Below are positions 34,867-43,369 of a stretch of DNA of 64,000 nt, one piece after another. Both the position numbers and the translations under genes were made by a program. Position 1 is the first letter of the stretch. The number at the start of each line of letters is the position of its first letter. The DNA is from Proteobacteria bacterium UBA7447 (GTDB taxonomy: Bacteria > Pseudomonadota > Gammaproteobacteria > Arenicellales > UBA868), in contig DLPX01000004.1 in assembly GCA_002477475.1 (NCBI GenBank), positions 1-64,000 on the forward strand, read 5' to 3'. The notes under the pieces are model-generated. The model was given only the letters and a program-made list of their open reading frames with translations, searched no databases and was not told where the DNA came from.

Positions 34867-35448
34867 TTAAGCGAATGGCTCACTATCCGATAACAGTTTT
34901 CCCAAAGACTTGCCTGCAAGCACGTCCCACTGCATGAGAGACCAGGGCGTGAAATCCTCGGGTCGAGAAGCAATCAACCGATCCAGGTCGGAAAAAGAAA
35001 CAAAATTGGTTTCCGAAACCTCGGCACTGTTGGGTTTTGGGAGTTCATCTGACCGCGCAACAAAGACATGACAAATTTCATGCTCTGTTCCAACATCCAG
35101 ATACTCCTCCCTGTACTCGAATTTGTAGCAGAAGAGAGGCTTCACGCTTATGCCTAGCTCCTCGATTGCCCTCCTTTTCACAGCCGCATCGACAGTTTCT
35201 CCAGCCCTTGGATGGCTGCAGCAACTGTTTGACCAAAAACCTGGCCACAACATTTTTACCTCTGATCTGCGATGAATCAGGAACTCTTCGCGAGAATTCA
35301 GAATGTGCAGCGAGAAAGCCCTGTGCCGTCGGCCCGCCCCAATGTGACACCTGTCTTTTGACATCGTGCCGGTTAACTCGTCGTTTTGATTAACCAGACA
35401 CAGTTTTTCCTGGAGAATCGGGCCGGGAATACTCACCATCTTCATCAT
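34867..35448 (-). CDS. idi: Isopentenyl-diphosphate delta-isomerase, type I
   Basis: Interconverts IPP and DMAPP, feeding carotenoid synthesis. The 193-residue Nudix-fold enzyme has the active-site cysteine in FWSNSCCSHPRAGE (E. coli NSVCGHP), the metal/active glutamates in AIEELGIS and TEHEICHVF, and the histidine-bearing GRRHRAFSLHI. It is divergent from the proteorhodopsin gene across 190 bases, as commonly seen where idi belongs to the retinal cassette. It is the only prenyl-precursor gene in the window. Confidence 0.93.
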   Translation of the reverse strand: MMKMVSIPGPILQEKLCLVNQNDELTGTMSKDRCHIGAGRRHRAFSLHILNSREEFLIHRRSEVKMLWPGFWSNSCCSHPRAGETVDAAVKRRAIEELGISVKPLFCYKFEYREEYLDVGTEHEICHVFVARSDELPKPNSAEVSETNFVSFSDLDRLIASRPEDFTPWSLMQWDVLAGKSLGKLLSDSEPFA

Positions 35449-35638
35449 TAGTCTTGTTTGGGTTAGAATTTTAGCTACCTGAAAAGTCTAATATTCACGT
35501 TTGTCACACATCCGAGATTTAGATTCATCCTAGATATTATTGGAATTCTATTTTTCTTTAGCATTTCTTTACAAATCTTTCATGAATTTAAAAAAGCTGT
35601 TTCCCGAAACCCTATAACAAAACTTTTGGAGATTCTGA
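35449..35638. other. A+T-rich divergent promoter region, idi/proteorhodopsin
   Basis: This 190-base stretch is very A+T-rich and must contain the promoters of both idi and the proteorhodopsin gene. A good ribosome binding site (TTGGAG, 9 bases before ATG 35639) serves the rhodopsin. No clear paired -35/-10 boxes, light-regulator operator or hairpin could be identified with confidence. Confidence 0.45.
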
Positions 35639-36355
35639 ATGGAGAACATGCTTCAACCGACTGATTTAGTCGGCGTAACTTTCTGGCTCATTTCGATTGC
35701 GATGGTTGCTGCAACCGTATTCTTTTTTCTTGAGCGTGATCGCGTTGTTGGAAAGTGGAAAACTTCCGTAACGGTTGCGGGTCTTGTAACCCTAATTGCT
35801 GCCGTCCACTACTTTTATATGAGAGAAATTTGGGTCGTGCTCGGCGAGAGCCCAACTGTATATCGCTATATAGATTGGCTGCTGACCGTTCCGCTGCAAA
35901 TTATCGAATTTTTCTTGATCTTGGCGGCGATTGCTGTTGTCCCCACCTCCTTGTTCTGGAAATTACTGGTCGCATCTGTCGTAATGTTAGTTGGCGGATA
36001 TATGGGTGAGGCTGGATTCATAAACGTCACCGTTGGTTTCATAATTGGAATGATTGGCTGGCTCTACATTATCTACGAAATTTTCGCCGGAGAAGCCAGC
36101 AAAATTAACGCCAGCAGCGGAAACGTTAACAGTCAAATGGCGTTTAAAACGATTAGGCTCATCGTAACTATCGGCTGGGCGATTTATCCGATTGGTTATG
36201 TCATGGGTTACATGACCCAGTCTGCGAGTATTGATTCGCTAAATATCATTTACAACCTCGCCGACTTGGTGAACAAGATCGCGTTCGGAGTTGCTATCTG
36301 GCTGGCAGCGACGCGAGATTCCGCAAGGATCGAAGCGGAAAAGGCTTCCAGCTAA
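35639..36355 (+). CDS. Proteorhodopsin, blue-absorbing proton-pump type
   Basis: A 238-residue, seven-helix retinal protein that pumps protons outward in light. With a constant offset of 18 from the green proteorhodopsin numbering, the key residues are proton acceptor D79 (D97), donor E90 (E108), H57 (H75), R76 (R94) and the retinal lysine K213 (K231). The spectral-tuning residue is Q87 (position 105), in DWLLTVPLQIIEF, which predicts blue absorption. The N-terminus lacks the signal peptide of the classical protein. It leads the crtIBY-blh genes and is followed by a strong stem-loop. Confidence 0.97.
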   Translation: MENMLQPTDLVGVTFWLISIAMVAATVFFFLERDRVVGKWKTSVTVAGLVTLIAAVHYFYMREIWVVLGESPTVYRYIDWLLTVPLQIIEFFLILAAIAVVPTSLFWKLLVASVVMLVGGYMGEAGFINVTVGFIIGMIGWLYIIYEIFAGEASKINASSGNVNSQMAFKTIRLIVTIGWAIYPIGYVMGYMTQSASIDSLNIIYNLADLVNKIAFGVAIWLAATRDSARIEAEKASS

Positions 36356-36365
36356 CTCAACGAAC

Positions 36366-36421
36366 ACGCCCCCTTTAGGGGTACCTAACTCGCATTGAGT
36401 TAGGTACCCCTTCAGGGGCGT
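36366..36421 (+). terminator. Large perfect stem-loop between proteorhodopsin and crtI
   Basis: A 15-bp perfect inverted repeat (36377-36391 with 36397-36411, GCATT loop) is extended by an outer 7-bp pair ACGCCCC/GGGGCGT (36366-36372 with 36415-36421). It begins 10 bases after the rhodopsin stop. No U-tract follows directly, so it may act as a partial terminator or as an mRNA 3-prime stabiliser allowing more rhodopsin than carotenoid enzymes. Because it is symmetrical it could work on either strand. Confidence 0.65.
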
Positions 36422-36514
36422 GACTTTGATCATTCGTTTTATCAGAAGTGGTCTTTAAACCTTAAGAATGGTTCCTCTAGAAAAAACGCCCCTAACGGCT
36501 CTCGCACTCATCCT

Positions 36515-38023
36515 ATGGCCAATGCGCCTCTAGCGCTTGTCATTGGCTCAGGCTTCGGCGGCATCGCTTCTGCGATCCGATTGAGGGCTAAAGGTTACCG
36601 TGTAAAACTAGTCGACCGTTGTCAAAGGCTCGGCGGTCGTGCTCAAGTTTTTCATAGGGGCGGATTTCAACATGATGCGGGCCCTACAGTCATCACAGCC
36701 CCCTTCCTCTTTGACGAACTGTTCTCCCTTTTTGGAGAGCGTCGACAGGACTACGTTGACTTTATCCCCCTAGAACCCTGGTATCGGTTTCACTTTTCAA
36801 ATGGGGGCATTTTTGATTACGGTGGGACAGTCGAAGATACCGAATCTCAGATCAGGAAGATCAATCCAGCTGACGTGGCTGGCTACAGGGCTCTACTAGA
36901 GGAGTCGCGGAAGCGATTCGAGATAGGGTTTACGCAACTCGCCGATCAACCTTTTCACTCAATAACCAACATGATGAGGCAGATCCCTAACCTTGCACGA
37001 TTGCGGGCGGATAAAAGTGTCTACGATCTGGTTTCTCATCACATCCAACATGATGACCTGCGTCAGGCTCTGTCAATGCAGCCTCTCCTGGTCGGAGGCA
37101 ATCCCTTTCAAACCAGCAGCATATACAACCTGATTCACTACCTGGAGCGAAAATGGGGGGTTTTCTTTGCGAAAGGAGGCACCGGTGCTCTCGTTGACGC
37201 GCTCGAACAGTTGATGCTGAAAGCAGGCATTGAGATTGAAACTAACTGCACCGTTGATCATTTGACAATAAAAGACCGCGTCGCGACTGGCGCTGTTCTT
37301 GAAAGCGGGAAGAGTCTTCACGCGGATATTGTTGTCTCAAACGTGGATCCTAACTTCCTGTTTCGGCACATGGTGCCCGAAGAAGAGCAACGTACTTCCC
37401 TAAAGATAAAACGACGGGTGACTGAACTGTCGATGGGATTGTTCGTCCTGTTTTTCGGGAGTAATCGGAAGTTTCCTGACGTTGCTCACCACACTATTTG
37501 GCTAGGACCTCGATACAAAGCGTTGCTTGAGGATATCTTCAAAAATAAAACGCTTGCGGAAGACTTTTCTTTATACATACATCGTCCGACCGCTACTGAC
37601 CCAACGTTTGCCCCTGAAGGTATGGACTCGTTTTATGTCTTGGCGCCAGTTCCCAATTTAACAGCGAATATTGACTGGTCACTGGAAGCCCCGCGCCTCA
37701 AGTCTCGAATCCTCTCTGCGCTTGATAGGACGTTATTACCGGGAATTACTGAGAGCGCCGTTGAGGCCTTCTGGATGACGCCGGAGGACTTCTCAAAAGA
37801 TTACCTCAGCGAAGCGGGCGCAGGCTTCTCGAGCTCTCCGACACTTCAGCAATCCGCCTGGTTTCGATTCCATAATCAAGCGGAGGGTATTCAAAACTTA
37901 TTTATCACTGGGGCGGGAACCCACCCCGGTGCTGGCCTTCCTGGGGTACTTTGCTCAGCCAAAGTAATTGAAAAATTAATTCCCTCTTTCCAAAATTTAC
38001 AGCAATTTGATAACGCTGCATGA
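36515..38023 (+). CDS. crtI: Phytoene desaturase
   Basis: Converts phytoene to lycopene at the membrane. The 502-residue protein has the N-terminal FAD motif VIGSGFGGIASAIRLRAKGY (residues 10-29), the GGRAQVFHRGGFQHDAGPT segment near residue 41, and the C-terminal LFITGAGTHPGAGLPGVLCSA signature typical of CrtI (given here in two pieces). It overlaps crtB by ATGA and is cotranscribed with crtB, crtY and blh. No strong ribosome binding site is seen before ATG 36515. Confidence 0.95.
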   Translation: MANAPLALVIGSGFGGIASAIRLRAKGYRVKLVDRCQRLGGRAQVFHRGGFQHDAGPTVITAPFLFDELFSLFGERRQDYVDFIPLEPWYRFHFSNGGIFDYGGTVEDTESQIRKINPADVAGYRALLEESRKRFEIGFTQLADQPFHSITNMMRQIPNLARLRADKSVYDLVSHHIQHDDLRQALSMQPLLVGGNPFQTSSIYNLIHYLERKWGVFFAKGGTGALVDALEQLMLKAGIEIETNCTVDHLTIKDRVATGAVLESGKSLHADIVVSNVDPNFLFRHMVPEEEQRTSLKIKRRVTELSMGLFVLFFGSNRKFPDVAHHTIWLGPRYKALLEDIFKNKTLAEDFSLYIHRPTATDPTFAPEGMDSFYVLAPVPNLTANIDWSLEAPRLKSRILSALDRTLLPGITESAVEAFWMTPEDFSKDYLSEAGAGFSSSPTLQQSAWFRFHNQAEGIQNLFITGAGTHPGAGLPGVLCSAKVIEKLIPSFQNLQQFDNAA

Positions 38024-38985
38024 ATACGTCAATTTTCGAAAATACGCTTCCCCTGAAAAATATCAAGCCATCATCTGTTTTTGCACACGACTCCGTTATG
38101 CGGAATCGCGGACGATCTTTTTATTTCGCAAGTAGATTTCTGGATCAGACTACCGCTGAGAGAGCGGCGCGCTTATACGAATTTTGTAGGGCTATAGATG
38201 ACATCGCTGACCGATCGACTTCGAAAAATGAGGCGCGAGATCGTCTTGATCAGGTCTTAGCAGAATTAGAAGGCAGCGTTCCTCCCGGAAAACTTACTCA
38301 ACAGCTTTTTCTGCTCGCGGAGGATACCGATCTCGATCCTCGTGCTGCAATTGAGCTCGTCAAGGGATGTCGGTCTGATTTATCTGAAGAAGTTCTTATT
38401 CAGAATGAAGAGCAGTTGATCCAGTATTGCTACCAAGTCGCGGGGGGCGTCGGCATCATGATGTGTGCTGTCCTGGGGGTGAAGGACTCTCGAGCTATAC
38501 CCCACGCAATCGATCTGGGAATTGCAATGCAGCTAACAAATATCACGAGAGATATTTCTGAGGATGCTCGCTCTCAAAGACGATATCTTCCGACAACTTT
38601 TGTGGGCACTCTGTCTTGTACAGAAGTTCTGTCATCCTCTAATGCATCACTGGAACATATTTGCGAAGCCGTAGATAGAATCGTCAATCTCGCAGATCGG
38701 TATTACAAAAGTGGTCGGGAAGGATTTTGCTTCCTGCCTGCTACCTCGCGGCAAGCCATTGCCATAGCCGCAAGCGTGTATCGACAGATCGGAATTAGAG
38801 TCCGTGCCAATACAGAGGCGAGCCTTACGCGACGGACGGTTGTGCCACAATGGGAAAAATTAGTCTTGGCTTCGGCAGCGTTAATCAAGGGTCTGCTCCC
38901 AAGCGCTACGCGCGACTTGCCCACTCACGACCCAACCCTACATCAGGCCATCCGGAGTTATCCTGGAGCAAATCCCGAAGCGTGA
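38020..38985 (+). CDS. crtB: Phytoene synthase
   Basis: Joins two GGPP molecules into phytoene. The 321-residue protein has the first Asp-rich motif in RAIDDIADRSTSKNEA and the second in NITRDISEDARSQRRYLP, both binding magnesium-diphosphate. The start overlaps the crtI stop. Its GGPP substrate would need a crtE product or another prenyl transferase, which is not in the window. It is 9 bases upstream of crtY. Confidence 0.95.
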   Translation: MNTSIFENTLPLKNIKPSSVFAHDSVMRNRGRSFYFASRFLDQTTAERAARLYEFCRAIDDIADRSTSKNEARDRLDQVLAELEGSVPPGKLTQQLFLLAEDTDLDPRAAIELVKGCRSDLSEEVLIQNEEQLIQYCYQVAGGVGIMMCAVLGVKDSRAIPHAIDLGIAMQLTNITRDISEDARSQRRYLPTTFVGTLSCTEVLSSSNASLEHICEAVDRIVNLADRYYKSGREGFCFLPATSRQAIAIAASVYRQIGIRVRANTEASLTRRTVVPQWEKLVLASAALIKGLLPSATRDLPTHDPTLHQAIRSYPGANPEA

Positions 38986-38994
38986 TGGACTTCA

Positions 38995-40158
38995 ATGAAA
39001 GAAGCACATCCATACTATGATCTGATCGTCATCGGCGGTGGTTGTGCAGGGTTATCTTTAGCCCGATTACTCATTGAAAATGAATCCACCATGCGAGTCC
39101 TTATTCTTGAACATCGCGACACATACTCAGATGACAGGATTTGGTGTTTTTGGGAAAAATCTGACCATTCCCTGAAAAATCTTGAGGCGAAAGCCTGGGC
39201 ATCCTGGCAGTTCTCTTGCGCCGACGATGATATTTACTCCCATAAGTCGGATAGCGATCTCGCCTACCGATGTATTCGATCCGGGTCATTCTATAAACAC
39301 ATTCAGAATCACATCGACAAGTCGGCTCATCTTTCATTAATGATGTCCGTTCGCGTAAACGATATTCAGGAGAACGCTCAATCGGTCAGTCTAACGACTG
39401 ACCGAGGTGAATTCTGCTCACGATGGGTGATCGACACTCGTCCGTTGCAAGATCACGTCGCTGAAAGACTTTTTGGTCAACATTTTCTTGGCATAGAAAT
39501 TGAATGTGATCAAGAAGTGTTTGATGATCGGGTTGCTCAAATCATGACAAACATGCAGCAAGATGAGTTCGGATTTCGTTTTACTTACTTGCTGCCATTT
39601 TCCAAAAGACGTGCACTTTTTGAGGAGACCCGCTTTACAAGATCAGCTTCTGAAGAAGTATTGGAAACCGAGCTCCAAGACTCTATTAAAAAGAAAATCA
39701 AAGGGGTAGGTTTTCAGGAGTGTCGTCGAGAGAGGGGCTTTATACCCATGTCTTGCAACACCAAACCTGCTCAGCAGAACAGCCGCATAGTCCAAGTCGG
39801 AGTCACTGCAGGCGCAGCCCGACCATCCACGGGTTATGCTTTTTTACGCATCCAAGCCTGGGCACTAGAATGCGCTCTTGCTCTCTCAAATGGCGCTCAG
39901 CCAACACGCCAAACAGTGGATCCCGCCTGGATGCGATGGGCTGATCGCTTGTTTTTAAAAGTCATTGAAGACTCAAGTAATGATGTACCAGAAATCTTCC
40001 TGGCACTCGCGAAAAGAATGCGTCCCGATCATTTTGTGCGTTTTCTTTCAGACAGCGCCCAACCGACAGATCTCCTGCGAGCAATATACGCTCTCCCGAA
40101 AAGACCCTTTATTGCTGGGTTAACCGGCATACCTCGACTCAAACCGGTCGCGAGATGA
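38995..40158 (+). CDS. crtY: Lycopene beta-cyclase
   Basis: Makes beta-carotene from lycopene. The 387-residue flavoprotein has the N-terminal dinucleotide motif LIVIGGGCAGLSLARLL (residues 10-26), the DDRIWCFWEK segment and the C-terminal family motif RPSTGYAFLRIQAWA. The length and segments match bacterial CrtY of proteorhodopsin cassettes. Its stop overlaps the blh ATG (ATGA). Confidence 0.93.
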   Translation: MKEAHPYYDLIVIGGGCAGLSLARLLIENESTMRVLILEHRDTYSDDRIWCFWEKSDHSLKNLEAKAWASWQFSCADDDIYSHKSDSDLAYRCIRSGSFYKHIQNHIDKSAHLSLMMSVRVNDIQENAQSVSLTTDRGEFCSRWVIDTRPLQDHVAERLFGQHFLGIEIECDQEVFDDRVAQIMTNMQQDEFGFRFTYLLPFSKRRALFEETRFTRSASEEVLETELQDSIKKKIKGVGFQECRRERGFIPMSCNTKPAQQNSRIVQVGVTAGAARPSTGYAFLRIQAWALECALALSNGAQPTRQTVDPAWMRWADRLFLKVIEDSSNDVPEIFLALAKRMRPDHFVRFLSDSAQPTDLLRAIYALPKRPFIAGLTGIPRLKPVAR

Positions 40159-41036
40159 TAGTTCAGCGTCATTCAATTGTTTTTTGCTTTTTGTCTGCGT
40201 TGGTGATTTTGCTTTTTCATTACTTCACCATGTCAACTTTGACGCAACTTGTTGTTCTAGCGGGCGCGGTCATCCTGGCGGGATTGCCCCATGGCGCGCT
40301 CGACCCGCTACTATTTATCCAAACAAACGGCGAAATAAATCGAAAAAAGAGTATCAGGTTTTATCTCAGTTACGTATTGGGCGCCACGGTGACGTTTCTG
40401 TTCTGGCTGTGGCAGCCGGAAATTTCCCTGATGCTTTTTCTTGTTATTTCAGCTTGGCACTTCGCTGATGATTGGTGCGCCGTGCTGCCGCGTTCCTATC
40501 AACTCGGCGTTGGAGCATCAGTCATTATTTTGCCGATTTTTTTTCAGCCTGTTGAAGTCATCACACTCTTTAGATATCTGGGTGTAAATTGGTCGCAAAC
40601 TGCGGTTGCCAACGTGATTTTTATCCCAGGAGTTTTGGCCTGCGCAGTAATGATCTTAGCGGTCTTGACCTCGCTATACCGAAAATCCTGGGCGAGTCTT
40701 GAAATCTTCTCTTTAGGTGCTCTAGCTTTTCTTACCCCGCCGTTAATCTTCTTCAGCGTTTACTTTTGTCTACTTCATAGTCCCCGCCATATCCTGAATG
40801 TTATTGAGGTGTTAAAACCCAATATTCGGAGCCTCTTGATCTATGGGATTACTTTTACCCTCCTCAGCCTCGTCATCATCTTCGCAGCGGTAGAAAGTCG
40901 GACTGCCATCCAGAGCAGCGCAGTCCTGACCCAGGCAATTTTTATCGGTCTTTTCTGTCTTACCGTTCCTCACATGTTCGTAGTAAATCGGTTCCGAGAT
41001 AACCTGGTGAATAGAAGGTCATCTAAACATTGCTAG
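40155..41036 (+). CDS. blh: Beta-carotene 15,15'-dioxygenase (Brp/Blh)
   Basis: Cleaves beta-carotene into two retinal molecules, the chromophore of the rhodopsin. The 293-residue polytopic membrane protein has the Brp/Blh motifs: AGLPHGALDPLLF (near residue 43), SAWHFADDW (near 97) and CLLHSPRHIL (near 210), with iron-binding histidines. It is the last gene of the cassette and overlaps crtY. This completes retinal production from phytoene in one operon. Confidence 0.93.
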   Translation: MIVQRHSIVFCFLSALVILLFHYFTMSTLTQLVVLAGAVILAGLPHGALDPLLFIQTNGEINRKKSIRFYLSYVLGATVTFLFWLWQPEISLMLFLVISAWHFADDWCAVLPRSYQLGVGASVIILPIFFQPVEVITLFRYLGVNWSQTAVANVIFIPGVLACAVMILAVLTSLYRKSWASLEIFSLGALAFLTPPLIFFSVYFCLLHSPRHILNVIEVLKPNIRSLLIYGITFTLLSLVIIFAAVESRTAIQSSAVLTQAIFIGLFCLTVPHMFVVNRFRDNLVNRRSSKHC

Positions 41037-41299
41037 GTGAGTCTGAGTTCCGGGCATACTTATCGAAAAAGTCTTATCCCGACTTGATCACAGTGAGCTC
41101 GGGTTAAATCGGATCCTAAGGATTCGCACACCACTGTCGCGCTTGAACCCTGATAGCCAGCGATTGCATTTTGGCAAAGCAAATCGGATAGGCAAATGCG
41201 CGCTAAAACACCCGCTCAGGCTGAACGTTGGTTTTGGCCTGCTTATGTTACATACTTGTGAGAGATTCAATCCAACCTTGAATACAGGACTTTTTCGTA
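41037..41299. other. Intergenic region after the retinal cassette
   Basis: This 263-base stretch separates blh from the aldo/keto reductase. No convincing gene, terminator or RNA could be seen. It marks the right end of the A+T-richer segment and probably holds the reductase promoter. Confidence 0.35.
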
Positions 41300-42334
41300 A
41301 TGCGCTACCGACCATTGGGTGATACAGGAATAGACGTCTCAGTCATCTGCCTTGGCACCATGACCTGGGGCGAACAGAACACCCGTGAAGAGGGATTTGC
41401 ACAGATGGACCATGCGCTCGCCCACGGGATCAATTTCTTTGATACCGCTGAGATGTACCCCGTCGATGTCCGTCCGGAAACCTACGGACACACCGAGATC
41501 ATCATTGGAGAATGGCTAAGTGAGCGCCAGTGTCGCAGCGACGTGATCCTTGCCAGCAAGGTCTGTGGCCCAGGTCGACATCACATTCGGGACGGTGACT
41601 GTCGCTTTACTCGCAAGACGATTCACGCGGCCTGCGAGGATAGCCTCAAACGGCTGCGTACGGATTACCTTGATCTATACCAACTGCACTGGCCGGATCG
41701 CGGCTGGACCGACTTCAAAGACCTGGGTCAAACCGAAGCAATTGACGACACGGGAGCAGATCGGGCAGAGACACTCGCCGCGCTCGATGAACTCATGCAG
41801 GCTGGAAAAATCCGTTCCTGGGGCATATCAAACGAAAGCGCCTGGGGCACAATGGATTTTGTCGCGCGGGCTGATGCCAGCGGCGTCGCCCGGCCCGCCA
41901 GTATTCAGAACGCCTATAGCCTGCTCAACCGAAAATTTGAACTCGCGCTGGCTGAAGTCGCATTGCGTGAGCGTGTGGGTCTGCTGGCCTATGCACCGGT
42001 GGCAGCCGGCGTACTGACCGGAAAATACCTTGATGATGCGAGGCCAGCCGGTGCGCGCAATACGCTCTGGCCCTCCAATACCCGATATTTTGGTGACGAA
42101 GCCAAGGCTGCAACCCAGGCGTACGTGACTCTTGCCGGCGAATGCGGTATCAGCCCAGAGGTACTGGCTCATGCTTTTGTGCTGACGCGCTCTTTTCTGA
42201 CCGCATCCATCGTGGGTGCGACACAGATCTGGCATCTGGATCGTGCCCTAGAGGCCCTGGACTTTGAAATCGATGCTGAGTTGCAGTCGCGCCTTGAGGC
42301 ATTGCATAGTCAGTATCTGGTGCCGGCACCCTGA
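41300..42334 (+). CDS. Aldo/keto reductase (Tas-like)
   Basis: A 344-residue NADPH-dependent AKR with the catalytic tetrad visible: Asp and Tyr in FFDTAEMYP, Lys in ILASKVCGPG and His in YQLHWPDR. The long loop after the histidine (about 20 residues, FKDLGQTEAIDD) and the C-terminal VGATQIWHLDRALEA are those of the E. coli Tas branch. It would reduce an aldehyde or ketone; the natural substrate is unknown. It precedes the ureohydrolase by 33 bases in the same direction. Confidence 0.9.
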   Translation: MRYRPLGDTGIDVSVICLGTMTWGEQNTREEGFAQMDHALAHGINFFDTAEMYPVDVRPETYGHTEIIIGEWLSERQCRSDVILASKVCGPGRHHIRDGDCRFTRKTIHAACEDSLKRLRTDYLDLYQLHWPDRGWTDFKDLGQTEAIDDTGADRAETLAALDELMQAGKIRSWGISNESAWGTMDFVARADASGVARPASIQNAYSLLNRKFELALAEVALRERVGLLAYAPVAAGVLTGKYLDDARPAGARNTLWPSNTRYFGDEAKAATQAYVTLAGECGISPEVLAHAFVLTRSFLTASIVGATQIWHLDRALEALDFEIDAELQSRLEALHSQYLVPAP

Positions 42335-42367
42335 AACTCCCGTTTATCAAAAAATGTCTCTAAAAAC

Positions 42368-43321
42368 ATGACAACAGCCCTGACCCAGGCGCCTCGAACG
42401 CCCTCAAAAACACTGCTCAATTTTCCCTTGGCGTTGGATCTTGATCAGTTGGATACGGATATCGCAATACTCGGTGTCCCGTATGGACTGCCTTACTACC
42501 CCCACGGCATGGCCAACGATCAGAGCCTGGCGCCGGATGCGATCCGCCAGAATGCCGCGTACGTACCCTATACCCTGACGAGTTATGACTGGGATCTTGA
42601 CGGCACGCTATTTGACGGCCGAGATATCAAGGTCGTGGACTGCGGCAATGTTACCGCTGACCTCAATGATCATCAGGAGCATTACCGCCGGGCGGAAGCA
42701 GCTGCCCAAAAAATTTTGGCGAGTGGCGCCACCCTGATCACCCTTGGCGGCGATCACGGCATCCCCATCCCCATTATGCGCGCGCTTGAGCGTGACAAGC
42801 CTATTACCCTGGTCCACATCGATGCCCACCTCGACTGGCGAGACGAAATCAACGGGGTCCACGAAGGCTATTCGAGCCCAATACGACGGGCTTCAGAAAT
42901 GGACTGGTTCGGACACATTGTCCAGATCGGCATTCGCGCGAACGGCAGTGCCCGAGAACAAGAAGTAAAAGATGCCCGCGATTACGGGGCCGACATCATT
43001 ACCGCCTATGAGATGCATGACATCGGCATGCGATCTGTGCTGGATAGAATTCCCGATGGTGGGCCCTACTATCTGACCATTGATGCCGATGGTCTTGATC
43101 CAACCATCATGCCGGCAGTGATGGGTCAGGCACCGGGCGGGCTCGACTGGGTGCAAACCCGCCAGCTGATACACGGGCTTACCAAAAAAGGCCGGGTGCT
43201 GGGCATGGATCTTGTTGAGATTGCTCCCTCTTACGATCATGGTCACATCACCCTTTCCCACGCGGAGCGGTTGATCTGTAACTTCATCGGCGCCTGCGTG
43301 CGTGCAGGCTATTACGACTGA
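42368..43321 (+). CDS. Ureohydrolase (agmatinase/arginase family)
   Basis: A 317-residue binuclear-manganese hydrolase releasing urea from a guanidino compound. Metal ligands are visible in GGDHGIPIP, DAHLDWRDE and TIDADGLDPTIMP. The substrate loop GQAPGGL deviates slightly from agmatinase GTGTPEPGG-type loops, so agmatine, guanidinobutyrate, guanidinopropionate or another compound is possible. It lies before convergent catabolic genes and behind the AKR gene. Confidence 0.85.
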   Translation: MTTALTQAPRTPSKTLLNFPLALDLDQLDTDIAILGVPYGLPYYPHGMANDQSLAPDAIRQNAAYVPYTLTSYDWDLDGTLFDGRDIKVVDCGNVTADLNDHQEHYRRAEAAAQKILASGATLITLGGDHGIPIPIMRALERDKPITLVHIDAHLDWRDEINGVHEGYSSPIRRASEMDWFGHIVQIGIRANGSAREQEVKDARDYGADIITAYEMHDIGMRSVLDRIPDGGPYYLTIDADGLDPTIMPAVMGQAPGGLDWVQTRQLIHGLTKKGRVLGMDLVEIAPSYDHGHITLSHAERLICNFIGACVRAGYYD

Positions 43322-43369
43322 AAGAAAGTCGATAATCGAGAGTCGAGAGGGATTAAAAGGAAGCGGCTT

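Noticed and set aside
41037..41299. A gene or tRNA after blh
   Set aside because: No open frame with coding features and no cloverleaf pattern could be seen; the 75-codon leftward frame starting at 41315 has no supporting evidence.
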